Of a DNA stretch of 15,602 nt, positions 6,714 to 13,843 are shown in pieces. This DNA comes from Candidatus Omnitrophota bacterium (GTDB lineage Bacteria; Omnitrophota; Gorgyraeia; Aquiviventales; Aquiviventaceae), in contig JACQRD010000029.1 of the NCBI GenBank assembly GCA_016206675.1, forward strand, positions 1 to 15,602, written 5' to 3'. Position numbers and translations under genes: made by a program. Within the stretch, counting starts at the first letter, position 1. Each line of letters starts with the position of its first letter. The notes beneath the pieces were generated by a model. That model ran no database searches and had not been told where the DNA came from. It worked only from the letters and a program-made list of their open reading frames with translations.

Positions 6714-8363
6714 TCATGTCTCATCCTGGGTCACACGCAGCACCTCATCCAATGACGTGATCCCACTCTTCACCTTGTCCCAGCCGTCCTCGCGCATCGT
6801 CCGCATCCCCAGCTCCACCGCCTTTTGCCGGAGGGCATCCGCCCCGGCCTTCTGCAGCAGCAGCTCGCGGATGGGCTGCGCCATGAGGAAGAATTCGTAG
6901 ATGGCGGTCCGCCCCAGATAGCCCGCCTTGTGGCAGGCGTCGCAGCCTTTGCTCTGATAGACCATCTCCGCCTCCGCCCACTGGCTTTTGGCCTGAACTT
7001 TGCATTTTGTGCAGAGCACCCGCACTAGCCGCTGGGCGATGACGCATTCGATCGAGGAGGCGATCAGGAAGGGGTCGATGCCCATGTCGATGAAGCGGAC
7101 CAGCGCGCTGACCGCGTCATTCGTGTGGACCGTCGAGAAGACCAGATGGCCGGTAAGCGCGATGCGCGTGGCCAGCTCGGCGGTTTCCACGTCGCGCACC
7201 TCGCCGACCATCATCACATCGGGATCGTGGCGCAGCATGCTGCGCAGACCCTGGGCGAAGCTTAAGCCCACCTGGGGGATGACCTGCACCTGTGTTACGC
7301 CCTCCAGCTCGTATTCGATCGGGTCCTCGATCGTGATGATCTTGCGCTCCTCCGCGTTGATGGTGTTCAGGCAGGCGTAGAGCGTGGTGGTTTTTCCGCT
7401 GCCGGTGGGCCCCGTGATCAGGATCATCCCGTGCGGCTTCTGGATGGTGCGATCCAGCAGGTTCAGATCGGTCCCGCGGAATCCCAAATCCTTCAGCTGC
7501 AGCAGCATCTCGCTCGGCAGGAGGCGGATGACGATGCTCTCTCCCGCGGGCGTGGGCAGCACCGAAATCCTCAAATCGAGCTTGTCCTTCCCCACCTTGA
7601 CGCTGGCCCGGCCGTCCTGCGGCAGGCGCCGCTCGACGATGTTCAAATTGGAGAGCACCTTGATGCGCGAAATGATGGCCGGGAAGAGCTGGCGCAGCGA
7701 CGGCGGCACGTCCACCCGGTGCAGCATGCCGTCGATGCGGTAGCGCAGCTTCACCGTACCGCGGTACGGCTCGAGATGGATATCGGTGGCCCGGCGGCTG
7801 TGCGCCTCCACAATCAGCTGATTGACCAGCTTGATGACGGAGGCGTCATCCGCCTGCTGCTGGATGTCTTCCAGCGCATCCTCCGCAGGCCGAAGCACCG
7901 ATGGCGGCTGATCCGCGAGGATTTTTTCCACGGTGTCCGCCCCCATGCCGTAGTGGCGCTGCAGCGCCTGGGCAATCTCCTCCTCCGCCGCCAGCACCGG
8001 CTCGATCGTCACCCGCTGCCGCAAGGCCAGCCGCAGTTCATCCAGGGCGCGCACGTCCTGGGGATTGGCGACGGCCACGGTCAGCGTTGAGCCCGACAGC
8101 CGCACCGGCATGACCTTGTAGTGCATCGCCACCTTCACCGGCACCTGCGCAAGCGCGGCCGGCTCCACCGCCGTCTCGCTGAGGCGGATGAAGGGCATCT
8201 TGTAGAAATCCGCCATCGCCGGCAGCAGCCGCTCGGCGCTGACAAGGCCGCGGCGCAGCAGCACGGTGCCGAGAAATTCCGCCCCGTTCTGCTCGACCGC
8301 CTTCGCCAGCTGGGCGTCCGTCAGCAGCCCCCGCTCCACCAGCCAGGGTCCAAGCTTCTTCAT
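6714..8363 (-). CDS. gspE: GspE / PilB-type secretion ATPase
   Basis: A 549-residue hexameric assembly ATPase. Residues 1-60 are an MshEN-like N-domain, divergent from the c-di-GMP consensus (Lys in place of the first Arg, shortened spacer). Residues about 60-150 are the GspE-N domain. The motor domain has the Walker A GPTGSGKTTT, the Asp box TIEDPIEYELEGVTQVQV, the Walker B region LRHDPDVMMVGEVRD and the His box TGHLVFSTVHTNDA. A tetracysteine zinc motif (CTKC...CDAC) lies near residue 475. It powers pseudopilus or pilus extension by engaging GspL and GspF. The start ATG touches the 3' arm of the 8364-8510 inverted-repeat element, so initiation could be affected by its folding. Confidence 0.96.
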   Translation of the reverse strand: MKKLGPWLVERGLLTDAQLAKAVEQNGAEFLGTVLLRRGLVSAERLLPAMADFYKMPFIRLSETAVEPAALAQVPVKVAMHYKVMPVRLSGSTLTVAVANPQDVRALDELRLALRQRVTIEPVLAAEEEIAQALQRHYGMGADTVEKILADQPPSVLRPAEDALEDIQQQADDASVIKLVNQLIVEAHSRRATDIHLEPYRGTVKLRYRIDGMLHRVDVPPSLRQLFPAIISRIKVLSNLNIVERRLPQDGRASVKVGKDKLDLRISVLPTPAGESIVIRLLPSEMLLQLKDLGFRGTDLNLLDRTIQKPHGMILITGPTGSGKTTTLYACLNTINAEERKIITIEDPIEYELEGVTQVQVIPQVGLSFAQGLRSMLRHDPDVMMVGEVRDVETAELATRIALTGHLVFSTVHTNDAVSALVRFIDMGIDPFLIASSIECVIAQRLVRVLCTKCKVQAKSQWAEAEMVYQSKGCDACHKAGYLGRTAIYEFFLMAQPIRELLLQKAGADALRQKAVELGMRTMREDGWDKVKSGITSLDEVLRVTQDET

Positions 8364-8510
8364 CCCACCACCTGCCGTTGTTCCGCCACATGGCGGAACG
8401 GCCAGCAGACCATGTCCGATCTACTGAGGCTGGCCCGGCGGCGCATCGTACGCCACCCAAGCCTACTCATCAGCCGAGTTATAGGAGCGCCGCCGCCGGC
8501 AGGTGGTGGG
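8364..8510 (-). other. 147-bp cloverleaf element with 14-bp perfect terminal inverted repeats
   Basis: The element fills exactly the space between the stop codon of the MshEN gene and the gspE start codon. The outer arms are 8364-8377 and 8497-8510, perfectly complementary; the match extends to 16 bp if 8362-8363 and 8511-8512 are counted. Inside are three perfect stems: 8380-8387 with 8392-8399 (8 bp, 4-base loop), 8400-8406 with 8429-8435 (7 bp) and 8437-8444 with 8487-8494 (8 bp, with a small inner ACTC/GAGT stem). Only one to two bases separate neighbouring stems, giving a tight four-way junction. It could be a structured mRNA leader controlling gspE, since AGGTGG and the bases just before ATG lie in the outer stem, or a small palindromic mobile element. 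I recognise no Rfam family. Confidence 0.8.
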
Positions 8511-8511
8511 A

Positions 8512-8967
8512 TCATCGGGTTTGCACGCCTCCAGACTGCCGGTAACGGACCAACGCCTGGGCATAATCCTCCTCGCTGACTAGCACCATTTTGAGCGCGC
8601 GGCTGCCGATCTCCCGCTCAATCGCCTCAAGCCCCCAGACGTCCAACGGATTGACCACCGCGACCGTCACCGCCTCGCGATCCATGGCGATCGGCATGGA
8701 TTTATGCTCCAGCACAGCCGTCGGCGAAAAGCGTTTGGCCACCGCCCAGTCGATGCGGTCAGGGTCCAAGCGGATCACCGGCACGTTCATCTGCTCGCCG
8801 AGGGCAGCTAGGATGTCCTGCTTCCGGACCAGCCCTTTGCGCACCAGGATCGCGCCCAGGAACTCCTTGGTCCCACGCTGCTCCTCCAACACCATATTCA
8901 ACTGATCGCTGCTGATGAGTCCCTTGCCCACCAAGAGTTCGCCAAGCCGCCTACCTTCACCAGCCAT
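8512..8967 (-). CDS. Stand-alone MshEN-type domain protein (GspE/PilB N-terminal domain), predicted c-di-GMP binder
   Basis: A 151-residue protein equal to the N-terminal regulatory part of GspE/PilB/MshE ATPases with no motor domain. Residues 7-30 (R-L-G-x-x-L-V-x-x-G-L-I, then L23, L27, Q30) and 36-59 (L-G-x-x-L-V-x-x-G-L-V, L56, Q59) form two 24-residue motifs with a 5-residue spacer. That spacing is the c-di-GMP binding signature known for MshEN. The second half (about 60-140, with VRLDP-like and VAVVNPLDVWGLEAIE segments) is the GspE-N fold. The start has GGGAAGG upstream. It lies 45 bp after atpD and before gspE. I infer a c-di-GMP-responsive adaptor for GspE or for the neighbouring ATPase. 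A GspE truncation remnant is possible, but GspE next door is complete. Confidence 0.85.
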   Translation of the reverse strand: MAGEGRRLGELLVGKGLISSDQLNMVLEEQRGTKEFLGAILVRKGLVRKQDILAALGEQMNVPVIRLDPDRIDWAVAKRFSPTAVLEHKSMPIAMDREAVTVAVVNPLDVWGLEAIEREIGSRALKMVLVSEEDYAQALVRYRQSGGVQTR

Positions 8968-8973
8968 GTCCTT

Positions 8974-9010
8974 CCCCTCCCCTCTGCCCCTTGCCCCTGG
9001 CCCCGCTCCG
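8974..9010. repeat. Pyrimidine-rich CCCCTTG/CCCCTGG repeat between atpD and the MshEN gene
   Basis: A few degenerate heptamers of the CCCCTNG kind in the 45-bp gap. No U-tract terminator is visible here, so readthrough from atpD into the gsp genes is possible. Confidence 0.5.
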
Positions 9011-9012
9011 CA

Positions 9013-10407
9013 TCATCCCCAGGACAACGCCCCGATCATGTACAACTCCTCTTCGGGCGCTCTGTCCACGCGCCCATCCAGAATCCGTTCCGTGCCCTCG
9101 ACCGTCTGTTTCGTCGTGACGTACTGCCCCTTGATGCCGGAGAAGGTCTCGGCTACCACGAAGGGCTGGGTGAGGAAATTCTGCAGCTTGCGGGCCCGCT
9201 TGTAGAGCACGCGATCGGCGTTGGAGAGCTCATCCACGCCAACGACGGAGACGATGCGGCGCAGCTCCTCATACTTGCTGAACGTTTTGAGGGCTTCCAG
9301 GGCGACGCCGTAGTGGTGCTCCCCCACCACGTCCGGATCCAAGTTGCCTGAGGAAGACTGCAGCGGATCGATGCACGGATACAACCCCATTTGCACCCGT
9401 TCGCGCGAGAGCACGATGATCGAATCCAAATAGGAAAAGATCGTGACGACCGCCAGGTCGGTCAGGTCATCCGCCGGCACGTAGACCGCCTCGATCGCGG
9501 TCACCGACCCTTCACCGCGGATGGAGCGGATCCGCTCATGGAAGGTGCTCACTTCGGAGGCCAGCGTGGGCTGGTAGCCGGTTTCTGAGGGCACCCGCCC
9601 GAGCAGGGTTGAAATCTCAGCACCCGCCTGCACGAACCGGAAAATGTTGTCCACGAAGAGCAGCACGTCCTTATGCTGCCGCTGGATCGATTCCGCCAGC
9701 GTGACACCGGTGGACGCCACGCCGAAGCGCGCGCCGGGCGGCTCGTTCATCTGCCCGTACACCAGCATCCCTTTGCCCAACAGTTTGTGCTCCTTCAGCT
9801 CATAGTAGAGCTCGTTGCCTTCGCGGATGCGCTCACCGACGCCGGTGAAGACGAACGCGCCGTGATGCTGCTCGACGATGTGCTGGATCAGCTCGAGGAT
9901 CAGCACGCTCTTGCCCAACCCGGCGCCGCCCAAAATGCCGGTTTTGCTGCCCTTGACCATCGGAAACAGCAGGTCGATGATCTTCACACCGGTTTCCAGA
10001 AATTCCGGCCGGCCGGCCGGCTGCTGCGAGGCCGACGCGGACCGCACCACTGTCCGGCGGATGGGCCGCCGGTCTTCCGAGGCGATGGCGCCCTTGCGGT
10101 CCAGCGGATCGCCCAGCACGTTCATGATCCGGCCGTAGCACTCGGCACCCACCGGAATCTCGATCGATTGGCCGGCGCGCGCAACCGGCACGCCGCGCTG
10201 CAAGTTCAGCGTGGAGGCCATGGCGATGCACCGCGCCAGGCCGCCGGGCAGATGCTCGGCCACCTCGAGCACCAGTCGCCGGCCGTCGGCGGTGGCCGCC
10301 CGGAGCACTTCATAGATGTCCGGCAGCGCCTCGACGGAGACGAACTTCACGTCCACCACCGGCCCCTGCACGCCGACGACCCAGCCCTGCTGCGAATCAG
10401 TGCCCAT
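9013..10407 (-). CDS. atpD: F1 ATPase beta subunit (divergent)
   Basis: A 464-residue catalytic F1 subunit. It has the P-loop GGAGLGKSV, the catalytic glutamate in GVGERIREGNELYYEL, the NEPPGARFGVASTG segment, the Walker B strand DVLLFVDNIFRFVQAG, PSETGYQPTL, and the adenine-pocket residues around LYPCIDPL and TQPFVVAETF. ATP hydrolysis should therefore be possible. Several usually invariant stretches have drifted: LTDPAP reads LTDLAV, DPLDSTSR reads DPLQSSSG, and the DELSEED lever that touches gamma reads DELSNAD. The start at 10407 is chosen for GGAG eight bases upstream and for the standard N-terminus GWVVGVQGPVVDVKF; the frame upstream to 10467 is repeat sequence. It is last in the c-b-alpha-gamma-beta order, and epsilon, its usual follower, is missing here and found at 14455. 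Confidence 0.95.
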   Translation of the reverse strand: MGTDSQQGWVVGVQGPVVDVKFVSVEALPDIYEVLRAATADGRRLVLEVAEHLPGGLARCIAMASTLNLQRGVPVARAGQSIEIPVGAECYGRIMNVLGDPLDRKGAIASEDRRPIRRTVVRSASASQQPAGRPEFLETGVKIIDLLFPMVKGSKTGILGGAGLGKSVLILELIQHIVEQHHGAFVFTGVGERIREGNELYYELKEHKLLGKGMLVYGQMNEPPGARFGVASTGVTLAESIQRQHKDVLLFVDNIFRFVQAGAEISTLLGRVPSETGYQPTLASEVSTFHERIRSIRGEGSVTAIEAVYVPADDLTDLAVVTIFSYLDSIIVLSRERVQMGLYPCIDPLQSSSGNLDPDVVGEHHYGVALEALKTFSKYEELRRIVSVVGVDELSNADRVLYKRARKLQNFLTQPFVVAETFSGIKGQYVTTKQTVEGTERILDGRVDRAPEEELYMIGALSWG

Positions 10408-10414
10408 TGTGAAA

Positions 10415-10550
10415 GCTCCAAGCACCAAATCCCAAACTCCAAATAAGCACCAAATTCCAAATTCCAAGCACCAAACTGGTTTGGAATGTGGAGCTTGGTG
10501 CTTGGGATTTATTTGGAATTTGGGATTTGGGATTTGGGATTTGGGATTTG
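10415..10550. repeat. TTTGGGA / TCCCAAA inverted heptamer repeat between atpG and atpD
   Basis: An upstream arm of CCAAATT / CCAAGCA heptamers (about 10415-10476) faces a downstream arm ending in five TTTGGGA copies (about 10480-10550). Together they can form a hairpin of well over 100 bases. The array begins directly after the gamma stop codon and ends near the beta ribosome site. No U-tract is present, so it is not an obvious terminator. Confidence 0.88.
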
Positions 10551-10551
10551 G

Positions 10552-11421
10552 TCATTTCGTTTCGACCTCCTCAAACTTCTCCCCGTGGAACATCAATTGA
10601 CTAGCGGAGATTTCCCGGATGCTACGGTCGATCACTTCATGCCGCGTGCGCAGGTAGCTGGCCTTCAGCTTTTTGCCTTGCCGGATCAGCTCCTGGTAGC
10701 TGCCCTCGAGATGCACCGCGCGCGCGCTCAACTCGGCCAGGCGGCTCATCGCGAAGATCTCATCGAGCCGGTGCGCCAGCCACCCGGTGACCACGTATTC
10801 GACCACCGCCGCCGGATCGGACTCCCAGAGCAGACCGACCGCGTGCGCCGGCTGCTTGGCGACCGCGATCCAGCCGGTGCACGGAATCAGCGACTCCACC
10901 TGCACCTGCTGCACCGCGAAGGAGAGCGCCTTCGGATAGGCGATCATCACGCGGCCGCACGATCCCTGCAACACCTGGCGCACGAGATGATCCCGGAGTG
11001 CCACCGCGCCCTGAAACCGCGTGGCATCCGCGATGCCGGGAAAGACCGTGGCCTTGGAGGCCGCCTCACGCACGTAGTTGCGCCCCTGCGATCCAACGAT
11101 CATCAGCAGCGGATTCGCCCCCGCCTCCTGCAGGCCGGCGGAGATGATCTGCGCGTTGAGGCCGCCCAGAAAGCCCTCATCGGACGTCACGAGCACGACC
11201 CCGGTGCGCTGCACCGTCGGCCGAAGAAACGGGTGCGCGACGCCCTGCAGGTGCATGCCGGCCAGCAGGGTGCCGGCCGCATCCGAAAACGGCTCAAAGA
11301 GCGACAGCCGCCGCTGCAAGACGTAAAACCGCGCCGCCGCGATGCCCTTCATGGCGTCGACGATCTTCGTGAACAATCCATTGAATTGGACATCCTTCTT
11401 GAGTTTGACGAGAGGAATCAT
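10552..11421 (-). CDS. atpG: F1 ATPase gamma subunit (divergent)
   Basis: A 289-residue gamma subunit, the rotor shaft of F1. The N-terminal helix (LKKDVQFNGLFTKIVDAMKGIAAARFYVLQ) corresponds to the usual KITKAMxMVAAAK region. The central fold contains VVLVTSDEGFLGGLNAQII, matching the family SDRGLCGGLN motif, and MIVGSQGRNY. The C-terminal helix contains ASYLRTRHEVIDRSIREISAS in place of the usual YNxARQAxITxEI. Length is normal. The start at 11421 places the N-terminal helix right at the beginning; the frame upstream to 11529 is the heptamer repeat. The helices that enter the alpha-beta barrel are present, so rotation is plausible, but sequence similarity to typical gamma subunits is modest. 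Confidence 0.92.
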   Translation of the reverse strand: MIPLVKLKKDVQFNGLFTKIVDAMKGIAAARFYVLQRRLSLFEPFSDAAGTLLAGMHLQGVAHPFLRPTVQRTGVVLVTSDEGFLGGLNAQIISAGLQEAGANPLLMIVGSQGRNYVREAASKATVFPGIADATRFQGAVALRDHLVRQVLQGSCGRVMIAYPKALSFAVQQVQVESLIPCTGWIAVAKQPAHAVGLLWESDPAAVVEYVVTGWLAHRLDEIFAMSRLAELSARAVHLEGSYQELIRQGKKLKASYLRTRHEVIDRSIREISASQLMFHGEKFEEVETK

Positions 11422-11438
11422 CGTACCCACCACAAGAA

Positions 11439-11511
11439 TATTGCGGATTGCGGATTGCGGATTGCGGATTGAAGAACCAATTCGCAATTCGAAATTCGCA
11501 ATTCGCAATGC
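11439..11511. repeat. GATTGCG / AATTCGC inverted heptamer repeat between atpA and atpG
   Basis: Four to five GATTGCG units (11439-11472) and an opposing arm of AATTCGC-type units (11479-11511), separated by a few bases. It fills the 100-bp gap between the alpha stop and the gamma start. Confidence 0.88.
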
Positions 11512-11521
11512 TGTCGCCGCA

Positions 11522-13072
11522 TCATCCACTCAGCCCCGTCTCTTGTATGAACGCCTCAAGCGCCTCATCCATGGCCTGCTTGCGCTGGGGAATCAGCGCG
11601 GTGCCCTCATCCAGCGCTTTCACGAGGGCCGGCTGGCGCTGCTGCAGCCAGGGCATGAACTCCGTCTTGAAGCGCTGGCGCGCCTCGCGGGAGAACGGAT
11701 CCAGCACGCCCTTGCGGATCGCATAGAGAAACGAGAGCTGCTCCGCCAGTGAGGAGGGCTGGCCCTTGTTCTGGATCAGCAGTTGGGAGATCACTTCCCC
11801 GCGGCGCAGACGGCCTTCGGCTTCCGAGGAGAGGTCGGATTTCATCGCGGTCATCTGCAGCAGCTCCTGGTAGCGCAGGTACTCCAGGCGCAGCTTGCCG
11901 CTGAGCTCCTTCATCGCATCGCCCTGGGCTTTGTTGCCGATACGGGAAACCGACAACCCGAAATCGATCGCCGGCTTGAAGCCCTTCTGAAAGAGCCCGG
12001 TGTTGAGGTAGAGCTGGCCGTCGGTGATCGAGATGATGTTCGTCTGGATGTAGCCCGTGATGTCCCCCTGGATGGTCGCCACGATCGGAAAAAAGGTCAT
12101 CGTGCCGCCGCCAAGCTCCGGGATGAACTTCCCGGCCCGCTCCAGCAGCTGGGAGTGGATGTAGAAGATATCTCCCGGATAGGCCTCGCGGCCCGGCGGC
12201 CGCTCAAACAGCAGGGAGAGCTGCCGGTAGGCCCACGCGTGCTTGCTCAAATCGTCAAAGGCGATGAAGACGTCGCGGCCTTTGGAGGCGAAGTACTCCC
12301 CCCAGGCGCAAGCGGCGTAGGGAGCGAGAAACTGCTCGCCCAGCGGCGCGGAGGCGATGCCCGCCACGACCATCGTGTACTCCATCGCCCCGCGCTCCTT
12401 CAGCAGGGTCAGCACCTTCTGGAAGGAGGAGTGGCTCTGCCCGACCGCGCAGTAGATGCACAGCACGTTCTTGCCTCGCTGGTTCAGGATCGTATCGGTG
12501 GCGATGGTGGTCTTGCCCGTCATCTGGTCGCCGATGATCAGCTGGCGCTGCCCTTTGGCGATCGGAAACCCCGCGTCGATGATCCGCAAGCCGGTCTGGA
12601 GGGCCTGCTTCACCGGCACGCGCTCCATGACGCCGGGGGCGTCCTGGAAGGTGGACAGTCCCTGAACAGCCTCAACCGCAGCGCCCCCATCGCACGGCTC
12701 CCCGAGCGCCGTGACGACCCGCCCGATGAATGCGTCACCGACCGGTGTGAGGAACGGCTCGCTGCGCGAGTAGACCTCATCGCCCGCGCGGACGTTCGCA
12801 GCGGCGCCTAGCAGCAGCACGAGGACTTCGCGCTCGTTATACCCCATCACGATGCCGCGGCCGCCGCGTCCGAACTCCACCAGCTGCCCGTTCATGCAGG
12901 AGGGCAGGCCGTGCACTCTGATGATGTACTCGCGCACCGACACGACACGGCCCACCTCCCGCACGTCAAACCATCCCTTGTCCCGTGCCAGCGACAGGAC
13001 AGCGCCGCCCCCCTGAGCTGCTTCTGTGCTTCTGTGGCCGTTCTGTGTCTCTGTGAGATTAGCCGCGGCCAT
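11522..13072 (-). CDS. atpA: F1 ATPase alpha subunit with an atypical N-terminus
   Basis: A 516-residue non-catalytic F1 subunit. It has the P-loop GDQMTGKTTIATDT (usually GDRQTGKT) and, in PAIDFGLSVSRIGNKAQ, the arginine finger Arg that completes the catalytic site of beta. The beta-barrel domain begins at about residue 36 (VREVGRVVSVREYIIRVHGLPSC). The first 30 or so residues do not resemble the conserved delta-binding N-terminus of ordinary alpha subunits; residues about 5-20 (NLTETQNGHRSTEAAQ) are encoded by a CACAGA-type heptamer repeat. The start ATG overlaps the b-delta gene by 14 bp and has AGGGG upstream. The changed N-terminus agrees with the loss of the delta N-domain in the same operon. 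Confidence 0.95.
   Translation of the reverse strand: MAAANLTETQNGHRSTEAAQGGGAVLSLARDKGWFDVREVGRVVSVREYIIRVHGLPSCMNGQLVEFGRGGRGIVMGYNEREVLVLLLGAAANVRAGDEVYSRSEPFLTPVGDAFIGRVVTALGEPCDGGAAVEAVQGLSTFQDAPGVMERVPVKQALQTGLRIIDAGFPIAKGQRQLIIGDQMTGKTTIATDTILNQRGKNVLCIYCAVGQSHSSFQKVLTLLKERGAMEYTMVVAGIASAPLGEQFLAPYAACAWGEYFASKGRDVFIAFDDLSKHAWAYRQLSLLFERPPGREAYPGDIFYIHSQLLERAGKFIPELGGGTMTFFPIVATIQGDITGYIQTNIISITDGQLYLNTGLFQKGFKPAIDFGLSVSRIGNKAQGDAMKELSGKLRLEYLRYQELLQMTAMKSDLSSEAEGRLRRGEVISQLLIQNKGQPSSLAEQLSFLYAIRKGVLDPFSREARQRFKTEFMPWLQQRQPALVKALDEGTALIPQRKQAMDEALEAFIQETGLSG
13022..13056. repeat. CTTCTGTG heptamer-like repeat within the atpA N-terminus
   Basis: A run of TTCTGTG / TCTGTGT / CTCTGTG units. 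In other gaps of this window such runs are non-coding; here the run is translated as part of the alpha N-terminal extension. Confidence 0.65.
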
Positions 13073-13793
13073 TCTGCCCCTGCCGTGAGGCCTGCTCCAA
13101 GCGCGAGCGCAGCGATCCGTCCAACACTGTATGGCCGATCGTGATGATCATGCCGGCGATCAGCTCCGGGTCGACCGCCTCCTGGAGCTTCATGACTCCG
13201 CCGGTGACGGTATTGAGGCGCTGCTGAAGGCGCTGCCGCTGCGGCTGCGTCAGTGCTACGGCAGAGACCACGCAGGCCTCGCGCGATCCCTCGCGGCTGT
13301 TCAGCGGCGGCGCGTTGGCCAGGCCGTGATCGATCAGCTCGTCGAGCCACCGGCCTTGAATGACGCCGCGCAGCTGGGCGGAGAGCGTCTCTCGCGTGAG
13401 CCGCCGTGCGGCCTCCAGAATCCGTCGTTCCATCGATTCCTCGAGCTCCTGCTTGAGCGCCTCGCGCGACTCCATCGCCTTTTGGATGAACTCCTCGCTC
13501 TCCTGCCGGGCCTGCGCGATGATTTGCTGCCGCACGGCCTCCGCCTCCTGCACGGCCTGGGCGCGCATCCGCTCCAGCTCGGTCTTGGTCACCTCGATCT
13601 GCTCTCGATAGTGCCGGTCGCTCTCCGCCACGCGCTGCTTGAGCTCCTCCTGCTTCTTGAGGTATTCCTGGCTCAGCGCCTGCAGATGCGCCGTGTTGCG
13701 GGCCATCTCGCGCGTCGTCATCTGCCGGAACAGGACCAGCAGCCCCCCGGCGAACATGATCAGCACCACAATCCCCAAAATGACAATAAGCAT
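13059..13793 (-). CDS. atpF: F-ATPase stator: subunit b fused to the delta C-terminal domain
   Basis: A 244-residue protein. Residues 1-25 (MLIVILGIVVLIMFAGGLLVLFRQM) are the single membrane helix of b. Residues about 30-160 are the long charged right-handed coiled coil, with QEAEAVRQQIIAQARQE typical of b. Residues 173-237 (SAVALTQPQRQRLQQRLNTVTGG, VDPELIAGMIITIGHTVLDGSLRSRLEQ) match the C-terminal domain of delta/OSCP, whose hallmark is a DPxLIGGxxxxIGxxxxDxSxxxxL stretch. The six-helix N-terminal domain of delta that grips alpha is missing, and no other delta gene lies in the operon. b-delta fusions are known in mycobacteria, and N-type ATPases also lack separate delta with a b of similar length. 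Here it sits where b and delta normally sit, between c and alpha. Confidence 0.92.
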   Translation of the reverse strand: MLIVILGIVVLIMFAGGLLVLFRQMTTREMARNTAHLQALSQEYLKKQEELKQRVAESDRHYREQIEVTKTELERMRAQAVQEAEAVRQQIIAQARQESEEFIQKAMESREALKQELEESMERRILEAARRLTRETLSAQLRGVIQGRWLDELIDHGLANAPPLNSREGSREACVVSAVALTQPQRQRLQQRLNTVTGGVMKLQEAVDPELIAGMIITIGHTVLDGSLRSRLEQASRQGQNGRG

Positions 13794-13800
13794 GGATCAG

Positions 13801-13834
13801 CCTCGGGTCTCGGGTCTCGGGTCTCGGGTCTCAC
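13801..13834. repeat. GGGTCTC heptamer repeat between the c-like and b-delta genes
   Basis: Four to five tandem TCGGGTC units occupy the gap between the stop of the c-like gene and the b-delta start. Confidence 0.87.
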
Positions 13835-13843
13835 ACATGGTCT

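Noticed and set aside
8445..8486. CTGATGAG on the minus strand, resembling a hammerhead ribozyme core
   Set aside because: The required GAAA segment and three-helix layout are absent; the sequence is instead the apical part of one arm of the cloverleaf element.
8512..8967. The MshEN gene as the broken-off front of gspE
   Set aside because: gspE has its own complete N-domain, and a full intergenic element separates the two genes.
10415..10550. CRISPR array or terminator in the atpG-atpD gap
   Set aside because: The 7-bp units have no spacers of constant length, and no U-tract follows the hairpin.
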